Position numbers and translations under genes: made by a program
Part shown: positions 44,700-56,684 of the stretch, one piece after another
Position numbering within the stretch: position 1 is the first letter of the stretch
Layout of the letters: the number at the start of each line of letters is the position of its first letter
The notes under the pieces: generated by a model
The model's input: the letters and a program-made list of their open reading frames with translations, nothing else
What the model was told of the DNA's origin: nothing
Database searches by the model: none
Origin: Notospermus geniculatus
Taxonomy: Eukaryota > Nemertea > Pilidiophora > Heteronemertea > Lineidae
DNA length: 64,000 nucleotides
NCBI GenBank assembly: GCA_002633025.1
Contig: NMRB01000431.1
Location: 109,560 to 173,559, forward strand
Reading direction: 5' to 3'

Positions 44700-46311
44700 C
44701 ATTAATTCACTTTTCCTCAGTCTATGATTTGTCCAAGGATATCTCCGATCTCGGCTTCGGAGGGTGTCTCGACGAACCCACAAACCCCACAGGGACAGGC
44801 CCCAATAATTGGGTGACATCAGTCATGGATAATCGCAGGTGTCGGGTTAATGAGACACCTTGGGACTCTAATAATGCCTTGTATCGCAAGCATTCACAAC
44901 TTCTTAACCACTGACATTTGCACGCTACAACATGGTTTTATGATAAATTCCGTCGTGAACTAGATAAATGCTTGAAATAAGACCTCGTCAATTGACTCCG
45001 CAGAAAAGGTGGTGAACCCAAGTATCGCTTCGGAATTATAGTACGCTAGTTACGCGACGTCGCTGCAACATAAACTTGGAGCGATGTCGGTATTTCTGCT
45101 GAATTCTTTTGAGTGCAGTCATAGAGCAGTCGTCATGTGTAATAACAGATGCCAATTCATTGGTGTTGGGTCATAACAGAAGATGTAGTATCATGAAATG
45201 GTGTGGGTACAGCAGTAAGAAACAGGATTATATGTGTTATTTTTGCATCGTTCAGAATGTTGACCTTACACCTTTCTGCGAACGTGTCATTCTAAACATA
45301 CTTTTCTATAAGACTGAATTGGGAGCTGAATGCCAAGGATGGCATTATTAGCTCTATAGATAACACTGTGAGAATTAAAGTACATGTACTGGCAGGTCTT
45401 TCAATTACATCGTGGCTACGCCGCAGAAGGCCTAGCGAATTTGATGTGTGCCCAAAATGTAACTGGTCAAAAGTGTGCCCAAATTAGGGTTAATTGCTCA
45501 AATTCAACCTTGTTCCACATTATAATCTTTCATAAAGTGTCCTGGGTAACACTTCGTTCAAGAAACTTGGCTTAGCAGCAACATGACGTCTTCAACAGAC
45601 TGACAGCTTTGAACACTCGTGTACAAATTACATATTCAGATTATGCAATGCTCACTGGAGTATCACATCTTATGAATTCAAAACCACACTCGTACAGATA
45701 TAACTCATTCTAATGAAAAACTTTTACGTTCAACTTTCCACATTCCCAATGGTATTTTTTACATTCTTATGAATAACCAACATTTCAAATATTTGCCATC
45801 GGATACAACTGAGAATTCAGTCTTCTGCAGCCCAACATTTATGCATATCAAATTTCTTAATTTCGTTAAGAAATTCATATACCGGTAGGTAGATGTATGT
45901 GAACTCCCAAATCTTAACAGCCCCCAACTTCTGCATGTTCTGGGAATCCTAAAATTAAACCATACTTAGGGAAAATGGAAAACCTGTTTGTCAGAGTATA
46001 AGTAATGAAATGTGACTTGATGACCAAAACCTCATCCAAACTTCTCCGTAACAAGCACAGATGCATCGGAAAACTGCCCGCGGACATATTTCACATCCAA
46101 AATTGATAGTGAAACTTACTTGCAGACGGCTAATGATCGTAACCAGCCAATCGGAAACGTTCGGGGAGCTGCAGGCTATTTTTGCGATTTCAGCAAGTCA
46201 AGCAAGTGATTTGAAATCACGGAGGCTTGGAGTGTCAAGTTCAGGTTTGATCAAACACCGGTAGCCAGTATATCTTGACATATTTGTCAATAACATCAAT
46301 TGCATACAAAC

Positions 46312-46559
46312 AATAGACGATTCTCAAACTTGCAGACCTGCGCACTTCCGCCGAAATCTCAACCAGAACCTCGATCTGAAACCGTGTGTCGTGACGCAGT
46401 CCATGATTCAGCAATGGTCGACTCTGACGTAACGTCGTCGAAGTCACTGTCGTGGGGTTGTCTGCGTCACATCATTCAGCTTCAGATCGAGGTTATGGTT
46501 GAGATTTCGGCAGAAGTGTGCAGATCTTTGTCGTTTACGTCAGTTTGAGAATGGTCTAT
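46312..46559. repeat. Foldback family of about 250 bp, copy C
   Basis: Ends AATAGACGATTCTCAAACTT and CAGTTTGAGAATGGTCTATT are inverted. The inner arms CTGCGCACTTCCGCCGAAA / TTTCGGCAGAAGTGTGCAG and the internal ATGATTCAGCAATGGTCGAC block are shared with copy B (ATTCAGCAATGGTCAACTCT). Confidence 0.85.
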
Positions 46560-46582
46560 TTTTAGAGCTGCCAAAAACTTCT

Positions 46583-46760
46583 CCGGGCTGTCAGAGTGGT
46601 GCAGTGGAAACATCAATACCGTCACCTCTGAGGATCCAGGTTCGATCCCAGTTGGACCTGCTCTTCATGTGATAGAGAGGGTGACTCTCTTTGATAGTAC
46701 AGGTTTCTCGGGTACTCCAGTTTCCTCCTGCTGTACATTAAATTCTCCAAATAATGTCTA
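46583..46760 (+). repeat. tRNA-derived SINE, best-preserved copy of the family
   Basis: Head GGGCTGTCAGAGTGGTGCAG (A-box-like), CCGTCACCTCTGAGGATCC, the B-box GGTTCGATCCCAGTT, then GAGAGGGTGACTCTCTTTGA and the conserved body GTTTCTCGGGTACTCC-AGTTTCCTCCTGCTG, ending near AATGTCTATAG. The body resembles, from memory, the core of broadly distributed metazoan SINEs (MetaSINE type); that identity needs a database check. Confidence 0.7.
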
Positions 46761-47380
46761 TAGACTTTTAATGATGATTTGTCATTCTCCCACAGCAGGG
46801 CTTTGGTCTTGCTCCTCTTCATACACTCGCACACACAGTATATGTGAGTGGGTGAAGAGGAGTGAGGTAAAAACCCCGCTTTGGGAGAATGCTGCATTTG
46901 GCACTAAGCTTTCAATTCAATATGCTATATTTTATTTCAAACTTTCCTGTCAAAATGTTATTCTTTTTGATAAGCAGATTACACGAGGTTTCACTATTAC
47001 TTCAACAGGGTAAAAAAAGTAATGCGTTTTTCCTGTTTTTGAGACAGAGAAAGTTAGAATGATCCAAATACGTGTGAAAATATCGACTCCGTCGTCGCAT
47101 GTGACAATACCAGGGAGTGTTCTTCCAATAATATCGACAGTTTGAACCAATAAATGAACAGCTGTGACTCAAATGTCTAACAGTAAAAGCAATTAGACTG
47201 TTCCAGGGTCTGGTATTGACTATTGTTAGGAGATCAGATGCTTCAATTCAGCCAGGCATAAAGTGGGTAGGCCTACACAGTAGGGCTATACGGGCCTGTA
47301 TGCAGAAAACATGCAGCGATGCAACAGCAACATGGGCATAAAAAGTTTTTGCTTCCCAGATATTTTGACTTTTGTTAAGT

Positions 47381-47521
47381 CTAAAGCTGCGTTTACCAGA
47401 CATCCGGAATGCGGTACAGCGACGCGGAATCCCCGGCGGAACGATATGTTGTATTCGAAAATGCAGTGCATTTTCCGCTTCCGCGTTCCGCAATCCGCAT
47501 GTCAGCTAAACGTAGCTTTAG
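47381..47521. repeat. Foldback element
   Basis: Ends CTAAAGCTGCGTTTACCAGA and CAGCTAAACGTAGCTTTA, with inner arms CATCCGGAATGCGG / CCGCAATCCGCATG and GAAAATGCAGTGCATTTTC at the centre. Confidence 0.8.
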
Positions 47522-48519
47522 GATGCATCGCGAGCAAAGCGACGCGACATATGATTTCAGTTTCACCAGTCAAGTTAAAAGTCACTTTACTCCTTTGCAC
47601 TAACTTGCCTGATCATCTTATGAGGGTGTGCTTCTTCATGTTGTAGGCTTATAGATGGATCCAGCAAAGTGAGGTCAATTCTAGATGGATCCAAGCAAGC
47701 TCCTTTTAACGCCACATTGCATCAAAGTGCATTCTGTGTAAACAGGGCCTCAGAATGGCCCAGGCCATGCATGTTTTCACATATTTCATATTTAATACAG
47801 GAGCTTAATTTCAGGAGTACAGTTCTCACATTCTCAAATTCATATCACGAAGCTTGCTCTTTGGTCAACATAACATCCTATTAGGGAAACACCTTCCAAT
47901 TTGATCAATTTTAGAGCTGTTTCCAGGCCAAACCAATCAAACGGAAAACGTCGTGACACCAATCCATTACCAGGTCTAAATGTGAATATGAAGCGTGTAA
48001 AAATGGTCCAATTTGGTAAATTGAAGACGGTGATATGATGAGTGCAAAGTAATCACAAGACGTTTCCACCAGTACTGCGGGTTAAATTTCTGAGGGATGG
48101 GTGTTTGAGTTGGCGCTGCTCCACGTGAGAGTTTCTTCTTGTGCTTTGGCTTTCGATGGGCAATTCACCATCGTTGGTGGTTCTAACCAGCATACGGGTG
48201 TGGAACGGCGTGTTAGCTTCAGCAGCGAAAGTGTTAGTCGACTGCACAGCTCACCCAATAAAGCACCAACAAATATTGACCAGGTAGACTAAAAGGAAAA
48301 GCATCCACATCATCGATCTTTGAGAAAGACACTACGACAATATAAAACATTGACGGAAACATTGAGAGCGAGAAAGCGATGTCACTTTGACTTCCCGCTG
48401 GCATAAAACTGTCATCCCGACCATCTCACGCTGACAAGGTGCCAAGATTGATGAGTTGTTCTGATTACCTGGGTCTGCCTTTCCTCGGTTGTTCAATCAC
48501 AGGAGATACCTTGTAATGA

Positions 48520-48840
48520 GCAAACCATGTAATTGTTTAGATAGGAATTGTTTGAACTACAAACTTTGCAATTGTTTAGATAGGAATTGTTTGAACTACA
48601 AACCATGTAATTGTTTAGATAGGAGTTGCTTGAACTACAAACCTTGTAATTGTTTAGATAGGAGTTGCTTGAACTACAAACCTTGTAAGTGTTTAGATAG
48701 GAGTTGCTTGAACTACAAACCTTGTAATTGTTTAGATAGGAGTTGTTTAAACTACAAACCTTGTAATTGTTTAGATAGGAGTTGCTTGAACTACAAACCT
48801 TGTAATTGTTTAGGCAGGCATGATTTGAAAGACAAACCAT
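48520..48840. repeat. 39-bp minisatellite, eight copies, open on both strands
   Basis: The unit TGTAATTGTTTAGATAGGAG + TTGCTTGAACTACAAACCT recurs eight times with few changes. Because 39 is divisible by three, the plus strand reads CNCLDRSCLNYKP repeatedly and the minus strand SSSNSYLNNYKVC repeatedly. There is no splice site, conserved flank or promoter evidence for a gene, so a minisatellite is the safer reading. Confidence 0.85.
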
Positions 48841-51800
48841 GTAAAGCTTAAAGCACAACTGACCAACATTTATCCGCATACTTTCCTCCTACGTTACGTG
48901 GAAGATACTCTGCACTTCATTGCATATGGTACGGGCACGTCACACGTCTTATCCGCATCATCTCCACGCACCAAGCACAAATGACGTTACGTCTTCATTG
49001 TGTGCCTTCCACAGCACTGCGTAACATCCGCGGAAGATACGAGGACGGTACGCGCATGACACTGCATGTGGTACGCGGATGGTATGCGGTGCGGAAGGTC
49101 GGTCAATTTTTCAGAGTACCAGTACTGTAATGGTTTAGATCGGTTTTGTTTGAGGTAGAAACCTCATAATTATTTGTCCTCAACTCAAAAACCGTCCTCC
49201 AAATCTTGTGGCTCAGCCAGGTTCAATATCACCCCACAACCATCCCTCACCGTTGTTCCAAGGGCAACAACTCAACACCCACATTCAGAGTGATCACAGG
49301 ACGAAAAAAGACCGTCACGAGAATCTGTGGATCTAATGGCAAAAGCTGAAAACCTTCAAACGTAGAACATCAAAGTGATGAATGGATCCGCAGAAAAATT
49401 ATATTTTTTATGATTATAGATAAACTGTCATGCTGAGGATAATCGTGGCCATCTGAAGGGATTGGGCACCGTTTGTTGTTATATTCGCCCCAATGGGAAT
49501 GCGGAGGCGGCGTAACAGGTGTTTGTGCGTGATTTCTCCAAGCCGGTGTCTCTGGCACAGGGGCAACAGGTGATGTGAGAATTGATTCGTAGACAGGTGT
49601 GGATTTTCACCGTGGGGATAACAGGTTTTGATTACACTCTACCGCATAAAGATATCTTGGAAATTCAGCTGCAAAGTTTCGAGGACAAGATAGTCCTGGA
49701 TATTTGGGGACATCTGTATTTCACCTCTCTTAGCATTGCACAAGACTTTGTATAAAGGGAGTGCAGTGATGGAGTAGTTTCAAGCATTTCACTTGAGCCT
49801 AAGAGGTCACAGGTAGGTTCGATTCCCGGTCAAATCGTGCTCTCAACTGGTCTGAAGGGATCACGCTGAATGAGCTGCTCGTTCTCCAGAAAGGTTTCTG
49901 GAGAGACTGGGGCAATTAGTATGAAGTGCTTTGAGACAAGAAAGGGTCAAGTGATGCACTGAATGAGCTGCTCCCTGAGTTCTTCAGGAAGGTCAGGAAA
50001 GAGTGGGATAGAAGCGCTTCAAGACTGTATCACATTGGATGGTGTTGGCGACAGAGAAATGAACTTGCAACCTCTTGGACAAGAGTCAGATATTCAACCA
50101 CTGCACCACTCCCACCTGATCACTCAGTCAGAGGGTTCATCAATGATAAAGAGACAGATAATCAGAGATTCCCTCACAATCAGGTAATCTTGGTCTACCA
50201 CCACCGCTTCCTTATCAGCTCGAACTCGACAAACACTGACGAGCTTGCTTCATTGGGGATGCTTTAACACGCCCAATGGATAATTCGCCATCGTCAGAAA
50301 AACCTGTCGATAATTAAGCTCGCATTGATTTTTCAAATCGTGCGAACAGGCGGCTAATTTTGTCAATGTCGCGGATGTCACGGAAACATGTTGAGGGGTA
50401 TTTGCTATTAAGTCTCCGGTGACAAGCTCAATTTTGTTTTACCCTACAAGGGAGACGCTCACAAAGGAATCTAAGACTTGTCAGTCATTAACTCTCCGTG
50501 AATAGAATGCCTGCCAAGAGGGAAACTGTTAATGCAAATCAGTTAGTGTCCTCGTCCAAGGGGTTGGCATGCACTTTTGGAACTTAACCCTTTCGCTGAG
50601 GCGTTTTGTGGCTAGAGTTGACCACTCTCTGTAGCTGCTGCACCCGTTCCCAGCTTGGAGACCAAGTCAAGCAGTGCTGGCAACTTAGAGCATAGAGCAC
50701 CAATGACGAGGCCCGCAACAGAGCAGGTTGAAGAGATAGAAGGAGATCGTGAGAGTAAAGGCGCTGCTCCACGTGACAGTTTTGTTGAAAGTTTGCTGTC
50801 AGATAGTAACTGTCCAAAGACTATCCCGTGTAGGCCTAAGTTGTTCAGCTAGTGACTGTATGACAGCAATTATAGCTGAACAACATACACAGGAGTTAGA
50901 CCAAATTCTGCAGACCCAAAAACTCCACCGAGACCGGCCACCCTGAGAACATCAGGGGTTCTTAGTGCTTGCTCCCTTCATCACCGTACAGGATGCCGAG
51001 ACTGCTCAGAAGAGTTACACCGTGAAATGGTTAATACGACATAACAGAAGCTCTGGCCTGAAAAGCAACACTGCCAGCGTGACTTCCTAGGAGAGGGCTG
51101 AAGTTGTCTTAACTTTCTACTGTCTCTTAATGACTGTTTAAGTCGGAAGAAGACATTTTAATAGAAGACTCACAGAAGGAAGCACTGTTCATCGTGCAGC
51201 AAACTGCTGCCATGGGTCACAGCTGGGGGCTACTCCATCACTGCCAGGAGGGATTTCAGTTGGAAAATTGATGAGGGTAACAGTCTGACGACCTTAGAGG
51301 TTCAGCAACCAACTCAAATGAGAAGATTAGCCCTAAGAAGAAGTTTGAAATTAATTGCCCTTTGTTCATCACGGCATGGATTAATGAAAGCGTGTTGGGA
51401 TTTCTGACTTAATTGGTATTGTTGTGTAGAAAAATTTGTCTCGCAGTAGCAGACGACATCTCCCACGAGCAGACGACATCTTCCATGATGCCACGGGAGA
51501 CATTTTAGTGACTAATTAGTGCTGCACTTTAAGAGCAGGGGACCCATTCCGGCAGTTTTCTGCTGTTACGAGGCCATTTTCACATGTTCAAATGCAGGAT
51601 TTTTGCCCTGTGTGTGTGTGTGTGGGGGGGGGNACAACCTCAGTGCTCTGAGATGCGACTTCTGGCCAATGCTGATCAAAAATTGTTGATTACTGTACCA
51701 TGAGCAGGGGGTCCAAACCCCCTCCACCTGGCCCTGGATCTACACCCTACATCATGGCAACATCTGACAACTCTTGACCTGTGTTCAAAAAATGACCATG

Positions 51801-52835
51801 ATTTCTGTACAAATGATCCATGAATGTGACCCGGCACAGCAAAATGAGTCGCATGTGGCTCAGAAGGTGAGCCTTAACGAACTAACATGACGAACTAACA
51901 TGACACCAGGAGAGAATGGAAGAAACAGATTGCTTCAGATTTCATAACAGACAGACAATATTGGAACTGACAAACATTTGGTCTCCGATCATCCTGCCAA
52001 GCTAAGAGCAACATGCGACTGGTTTTGCTGTGCCGGGTCACAAATGTTCAGAATACACGCAAGTCAGACTACATACAATGCAGCTTCATTGAACTCACGA
52101 TATGACTGCATTTACTAAGGAACCTATTGCCAACAAAACAGAGGCAGAGAGTACCAGTCATTCCTTGATCTCTCCTACACTTGAAGAGACGCTAATGACG
52201 TGCTTTGAAAAGGACCCCCTGGGTAGGGGCTACTCTGGGGGCTGCCTCTGATCAGTTATTAGTGAGAAAAGTCCCCCTGTGTAATTAGGCCTACCCCCAA
52301 GGGGCAAACACGCAGACTCAAAGATGAGGTTCAACCCTTTCCGATTTAGACATTTTTAGAACCATCCGTGGCTCTCCCGGCTTCACCATATCAGACATCT
52401 AGGATGAGCTCACCTGATAGGTTTCGCAAACCGATAATGACATTCTGGCTTATGTAATGGGGTATTGTTTGTCTAAGGATAAGGAGTTTGGCCAATCTTC
52501 AGATGTTCTAACAACTTCCGCCAAAACCCGATGCAGGTACAGAACAAGTGTTTGCATAACGGACAGGGACATTATCGTTGCCCTGTGGATATGGTAGACA
52601 AAAACAGAATGATGAACTCACAGAACATCAAAGCCCAAATTGCTGAAATTGCAACAAATGCAAATGATGGCTGCTAAAAAGTTTCAGTCCAGCATCTGAC
52701 TTGAAGGGCTACCCATAGTTTTGTATAGTTGAGGCGCCCATTCAGAGCCAACATGCAGAAGAAAGCTCTCACTTGGAGCAGTGCCTTACGGACAACCCTG
52801 TTTCCTGTATTGAGCCCCTTGCAGCTACTATATGG

Positions 52836-52935
52836 GAGGATTTCCTTTATGGCCTAGTGGTTAGCGCGATGGCCTCTGAGCTAGAAGTTAAGCAACGTTG
52901 AGTGCGATCTCTATGTGGATGGGTGACCGGCACAC
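52836..52935 (+). repeat. Composite SINE head: tRNA-like A-box joined to 5S rRNA-like internal region
   Basis: GGATTTCCTTTATGGCCTAG + TGGTTAGCGCGATGGCC resembles a tRNA 5' half with an A-box. It runs directly into GAAGTTAAGCAACGTTGAGT and GTGGATGGGTGACCG, which match the A-box, intermediate element and C-box part of 5S rRNA (GAAGCTAAGCAG...GGATGGGAGACCG). This is a hybrid RNA polymerase III promoter unit. A head-only relative is at 42630-42780 on the other strand. Confidence 0.65.
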
Positions 52936-53607
52936 GTATTCATCGTTTCCACGACGTGACTCCGACAGTGTCCGCCATTGCTGACGTCGCCGTAATGACG
53001 CAAAGCTGGTGGGCAAAATGCATTGCTGATGATGCAAAGCCGGCGGACAAAACGTGCAACGTCACAGAACGATGTAGGCCTGGGCCTAAGTCATGGAAAC
53101 GATGAATACCGGTAATACATGTACATTTGCCAGGTCACAAGTTATGTTAGTCTAGCAAGACACATGAAACATCCTTGCACCAAAGGGGTGTCAAACACTG
53201 GTTGGTAACAGCTCAATCCTGCACCATCGCATGCACTGCAGTGTAGACTTTCGCTGTTACTTTGAGCAACCATCTTCCCACTGTTCTCTAGTGAAGACAC
53301 TGCCTCTTACCATAGGAGGGTCGTGGATTGATGTCATGTCGTGGATTAAATGCCAAATGATCAAATCTATAAATTGCGTGCCATGTCATGATTTGTTGAG
53401 TTCTATGAGACAACCTGAGACACCTGCCACCATTTAATGGCACTCTGATGTACTCGATGCAAACACTCCGTCACCACTCTCAGCCACTTCCCTAAATGAA
53501 GTGGCCAATCAACTTCACCATATGGTCCATAAATTCAACATTCAATCCTCAGTGACAGTATTATCTTACCCCCCAGGAAAAGAATGTTTTTAACAATTCG
53601 CATTGAG

Positions 53608-53750
53608 TCTACAGTGGAACCTCCTTATAAGGACATCTTCGGGACTGACCAGTGCTGTCCTTAATTGAGAGGTGTCCTGAATACAGAGGTCAAAATGAAA
53701 AGAAATGACCTATTTGTGACTAAACTACAGAGATGCATTCCACCTCTCTA
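53608..53750 (+). repeat. pogo-like element fragment
   Basis: Starts TACAGTGGAACCTCCTTATA after a TA and contains TGAGAGGTGTCCTGAATACA and AAAATGAAAAGAAATGACCT, as in the element at 44544-44699 (same phrase on the opposite strand). The far inverted end is a weak GCATTCCACCTC. Confidence 0.6.
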
Positions 53751-53859
53751 TTAAAGGGAAGTAGTCGCACCAGTCAAAATTGACGCTAAGAATAATTTCG
53801 TGGCCCACAAAATTCACGATTTCAAAATTACTGTACAGATTTTGTATTTTGCGGTACAT

Positions 53860-53892
<33 letters not shown>

Positions 53893-54160
53893 TTGAAGCT
53901 TCGTAACCCTTTTGGATCTTAAGCTTATACTACGGTGTGGAGTCCACGACAGGCTACTGTCCACCTGTGTGGGGTCTTTTACTTGCCCTGGCATAGACAC
54001 TCAGGTACAAGGGACCACGGCTTTGAGTCTCATCCGACAGACTCTAATTGGTTCACAGCTTTTTCACTTACATGTCCTGGCCGGGGATCGAACCCACGCA
54101 CTGACCCTGTTAGGATTGAAAGTCAAGCGTGTTAGACCGCTCGACCACCAGGCCAAGACG
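53860..54160 (-). repeat. Full-length tRNA-derived SINE with ATCT-repeat tail
   Basis: On the minus strand the head begins near 54158: CTTGGCC pairs with GGCCAGG as a seven-base acceptor stem. Between them are the Ser/Leu-type A-box TGGTCGAGCGGTCTAA and the B-box GGTTCGATCCCC. The anticodon stem does not pair well, so it is not a working tRNA. The body follows (GTGGTCCCTTGTACCTGAG ... GACCCCACACAGGTGGACAG), ending in (ATCT)n at 53860-53892, a typical SINE tail. Confidence 0.75.
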
Positions 54161-54651
54161 AAGGTAAGCCTAGATTTGCAGTTGACCGTGTTCTAAATGC
54201 TATTCGAAGGCAGCAAAGCCACAGCAGTTGTGAAAATAATGGTCTTAGTAGGCAGTAAATTCCCGATGTGAGTAAAGTAATAGATTCAAGATGGTGGTGT
54301 TTGATTCTCTGGCACGACCAGTTTGCTTTAAGGGCAGCTTTTGGACTGGAAAGTACTGTCCTTGCCCACGTCTCAGCCAAACATTTGGAGTCCCAATATG
54401 TATGCATGGTAAGAAAACCCCTGGATTTTCTCAGCAGTGGAACGACATACAAACACTTCTCCCTTACCCCTTCATCAAAGAATGATGCTGAAGGAATCTT
54501 ATTTCCTCTAAACCCACGTTGAGGCCGTTCAGCTTGTCAACTCGGAGGATTTACTCGCTTTGTAATTATAAAGCTCGCGGCCAGGGCGCTGAAATCCCAT
54601 TCATAACTAGAGCAATGTCGATGGGAAGCCCATCGATGGGAAGCCCATCGC

Positions 54652-55577
54652 ATATCTCCCCGCTTTCGACAGGAAGTAATGGTGACATGGTTATTTTTCC
54701 TGTGTCTTTCATATATTGACCCTGGCAGTGTTTCCGCCAGAGGGGGGGGGATGAATCCCCTCCTCAAAAATTTCAAGGAGGGGATATCCCCCCTCAAGTT
54801 TGCAGACTAACCTTTTTCAAATATCACTATTTTCACTTCAGTAGTGTTTTTCTTTAATTTGTCACATTTCAAATGCAATTTTCATGCAGAAGGAATTGCA
54901 TTTTGGAGTGTAAAAAATGACTCTGGAGGCCATTTTTAACCAACCCCCCCAAAGTTTTGAAAGAAAAAAATTTTTTTCGAAAAAAAAATTTTTTTGAAAT
55001 TTTTTTTTCTCCCCCCCCCTCCTTGACAATCCTGGCGGAAACCCTGCCTGGTGGGAAGAGGCCGAGTTCGATCGAAGTACATTGGGGGTTGGGAGTGTTG
55101 TGCACATTAGTGGATGAGTACATAATATATACCAATGTTTCAAACTCCTCCATTGAACGGTGAAGGAGGAGATATCACTTTTGGACGGCTCATGGTTTTT
55201 ATCGAAGTTTGACCCCTGTGACCTTGAAACTAGGTCAAGGTCAAAACCCCTATGATATATTGTGAAGCTGTCACAGATAAACCTTCACACAAAATTTCAT
55301 CACTTTATCACAATTACTTTAGGAGTAATGACCATAAATGTGTTTTTCACATAACGCCCCCTGGTGGAAAGACAGGGAGTTGGATCGAAATTCCAAGAGT
55401 GTTGTGCACAATAGTGGATGAGTACCTAATACATACTAAAGTTTCAAGCTCCTCCGTTGAACGGTCTAGGAGGAGATATCACTTTCGGACGGACGGACGG
55501 ACAGCCAGACGGACAGCCGGACTGACGGCGGAGGGTAAAACAATATCTCCCCGACTTTTTTCAAAAAGCGGGGAGAT
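54652..55577. repeat. Probable long foldback element with AGCGGGGAGATA ends
   Basis: ATATCTCCCCGCTTT at the left matches AAAGCGGGGAGATA at the right. Inside are a nested element (54724-55048), two related segments (GATGAGTACATAATATATAC / GATGAGTACCTAATACATAC) and a (GGAC)n run at 55485-55530. Confidence 0.5.
54724..55048. repeat. Foldback element with poly-purine arms, nested
   Basis: Ends GGCAGTGTTTCCGCCAGAGG and CCTGGCGGAAACCCTGCC are inverted, followed by G-rich versus C-rich runs and A/T runs near 54960-55005. It shares its terminal motif with the 5370-5460 element. Confidence 0.7.
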
Positions 55578-56037
55578 AACGAGACTACCTCAAAACCGCT
55601 TCCATACACGATGCAGACTTGAGGAAGTACGCTCTGCGTGCGTGTGTGTACTGCCAGGTTAACTTGAAACCGGTTCCGCACATCAGATGCGGATAGACCG
55701 GTCGATTCATTCATACAGATTCCATATCAAATTTACTGCAGGATGGCAATACTATTATGGATTTCAATCAAGTGAATGTTGTAGAAGTTACCACAACACT
55801 GACCAGATTGATTTTTGATCGAATGAGAAGGGGGACCCCCGCAGTACGGGACATCATTTATTTAGATGCTAAGATAGGGTTGCCGTGATACTGGTGAATC
55901 GGAATTTAACCCGCGGCGACTTGGTGTCGATTTCTGATTAAGTATCTCATTTTGCATCGATCAGTTTTGCTCGTAACACATCTTGGATTGATGGAAATTC
56001 AGCGGTTTGTGCGTACTCACTCTGACTGGTAGCTTAA

Positions 56038-56180
56038 AGGACCACGGTAGTGCCACTTTTTCTTGACAGCCGGCGCCACTATCGCTGTAGTTAGTCCCTG
56101 GGGTTGGAGAGTGGCGCACTCTCCAACCATAGGGACAAACTGCGTTGTCGACGAGTGGACCCGATGTACTTATACTGAGA
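56038..56180. repeat. Foldback element also present at about 62155-62260
   Basis: GGACCACGGTAGTGCCACTT, TCTTGACAGCCGGCGCCACT and CTGCGTTGTCGACGAGTGGA match GGACCACGGTATTGCCACTT, TCTCGACAGCCGGCGCTACC and CTACGTTGTCGGCGAATTGA at 62155-62260. The centre GGAGAGTGGCGCACTCTCC is palindromic. Confidence 0.7.
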
Positions 56181-56432
56181 CCAATGACCCAAATCAAATG
56201 ACTGCCCATAGCTCTCTATGGTTGAGTCACCCATAGAAAGCCAACTCACATGTGAAAACGACGCCTTTTGAAAGTGTATTACTCTTCCTACTGTTTCCAT
56301 GGCAACATTCCTAAGATGCCCGCTGCCCAACTGATCTGGCCCTATCACACCACCTATCCCAACAATTTGGCCACCAGGGGTTAACCCTATGGAAGCTAGT
56401 TTACAGAATTTGCAGAGCCATTTGTCACCTAC

Positions 56433-56540
56433 CTCAAGTTGTATGAGCTGTACAGGCATGGTCTCGGGGTTTATATTGGCTCCAGTCCACCCATGACACT
56501 CTGTAGGTATCACTGTCGCCACGTGTTGAGCATTTTTCAT
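56433..56540 (-). CDS. Candidate first coding exon, possibly TMEM268 5' end
   Basis: After the acceptor TTCTCGTTCCAG (exon edge 56542), an ATG at 56540 opens a 36-codon frame (MKNAQHVATVIPTECHGWTG...), ending at the donor GAG|GTAGGT in phase 0. The tail PETMPVQLIQLE loosely resembles the stretch before the first conserved part of TMEM268, and the phase fits its exon at 44488. However, a short connecting exon of about 25 residues expected from the human protein was not found between them. It could belong to another gene or be a chance frame. Confidence 0.35.
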
Positions 56541-56684
56541 TCCTGGAACGAGAAAAAGAGGGCGTAGCCTACAAACATATGACGCAAGCTTTGTTACTGA
56601 GTATGTATCATCAGCTGGAGAAAAGTATGGGACGACATCTGTGCCACTGGTCAAGCTATATGTCGGAGGAAACCCAAGATGGTG

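Noticed and set aside
52860-52935. A 5S rRNA gene
   Set aside because: Only the internal promoter part is 5S-like. The first 50 bases and the 3' end are missing and replaced by tRNA-like and unrelated sequence.
54080-54158. A possible functional tRNA-Ser or tRNA-Leu gene on the minus strand
   Set aside because: The acceptor stem and promoter boxes are good, but the anticodon stem does not pair and the sequence continues into a SINE body with an ATCT tail.
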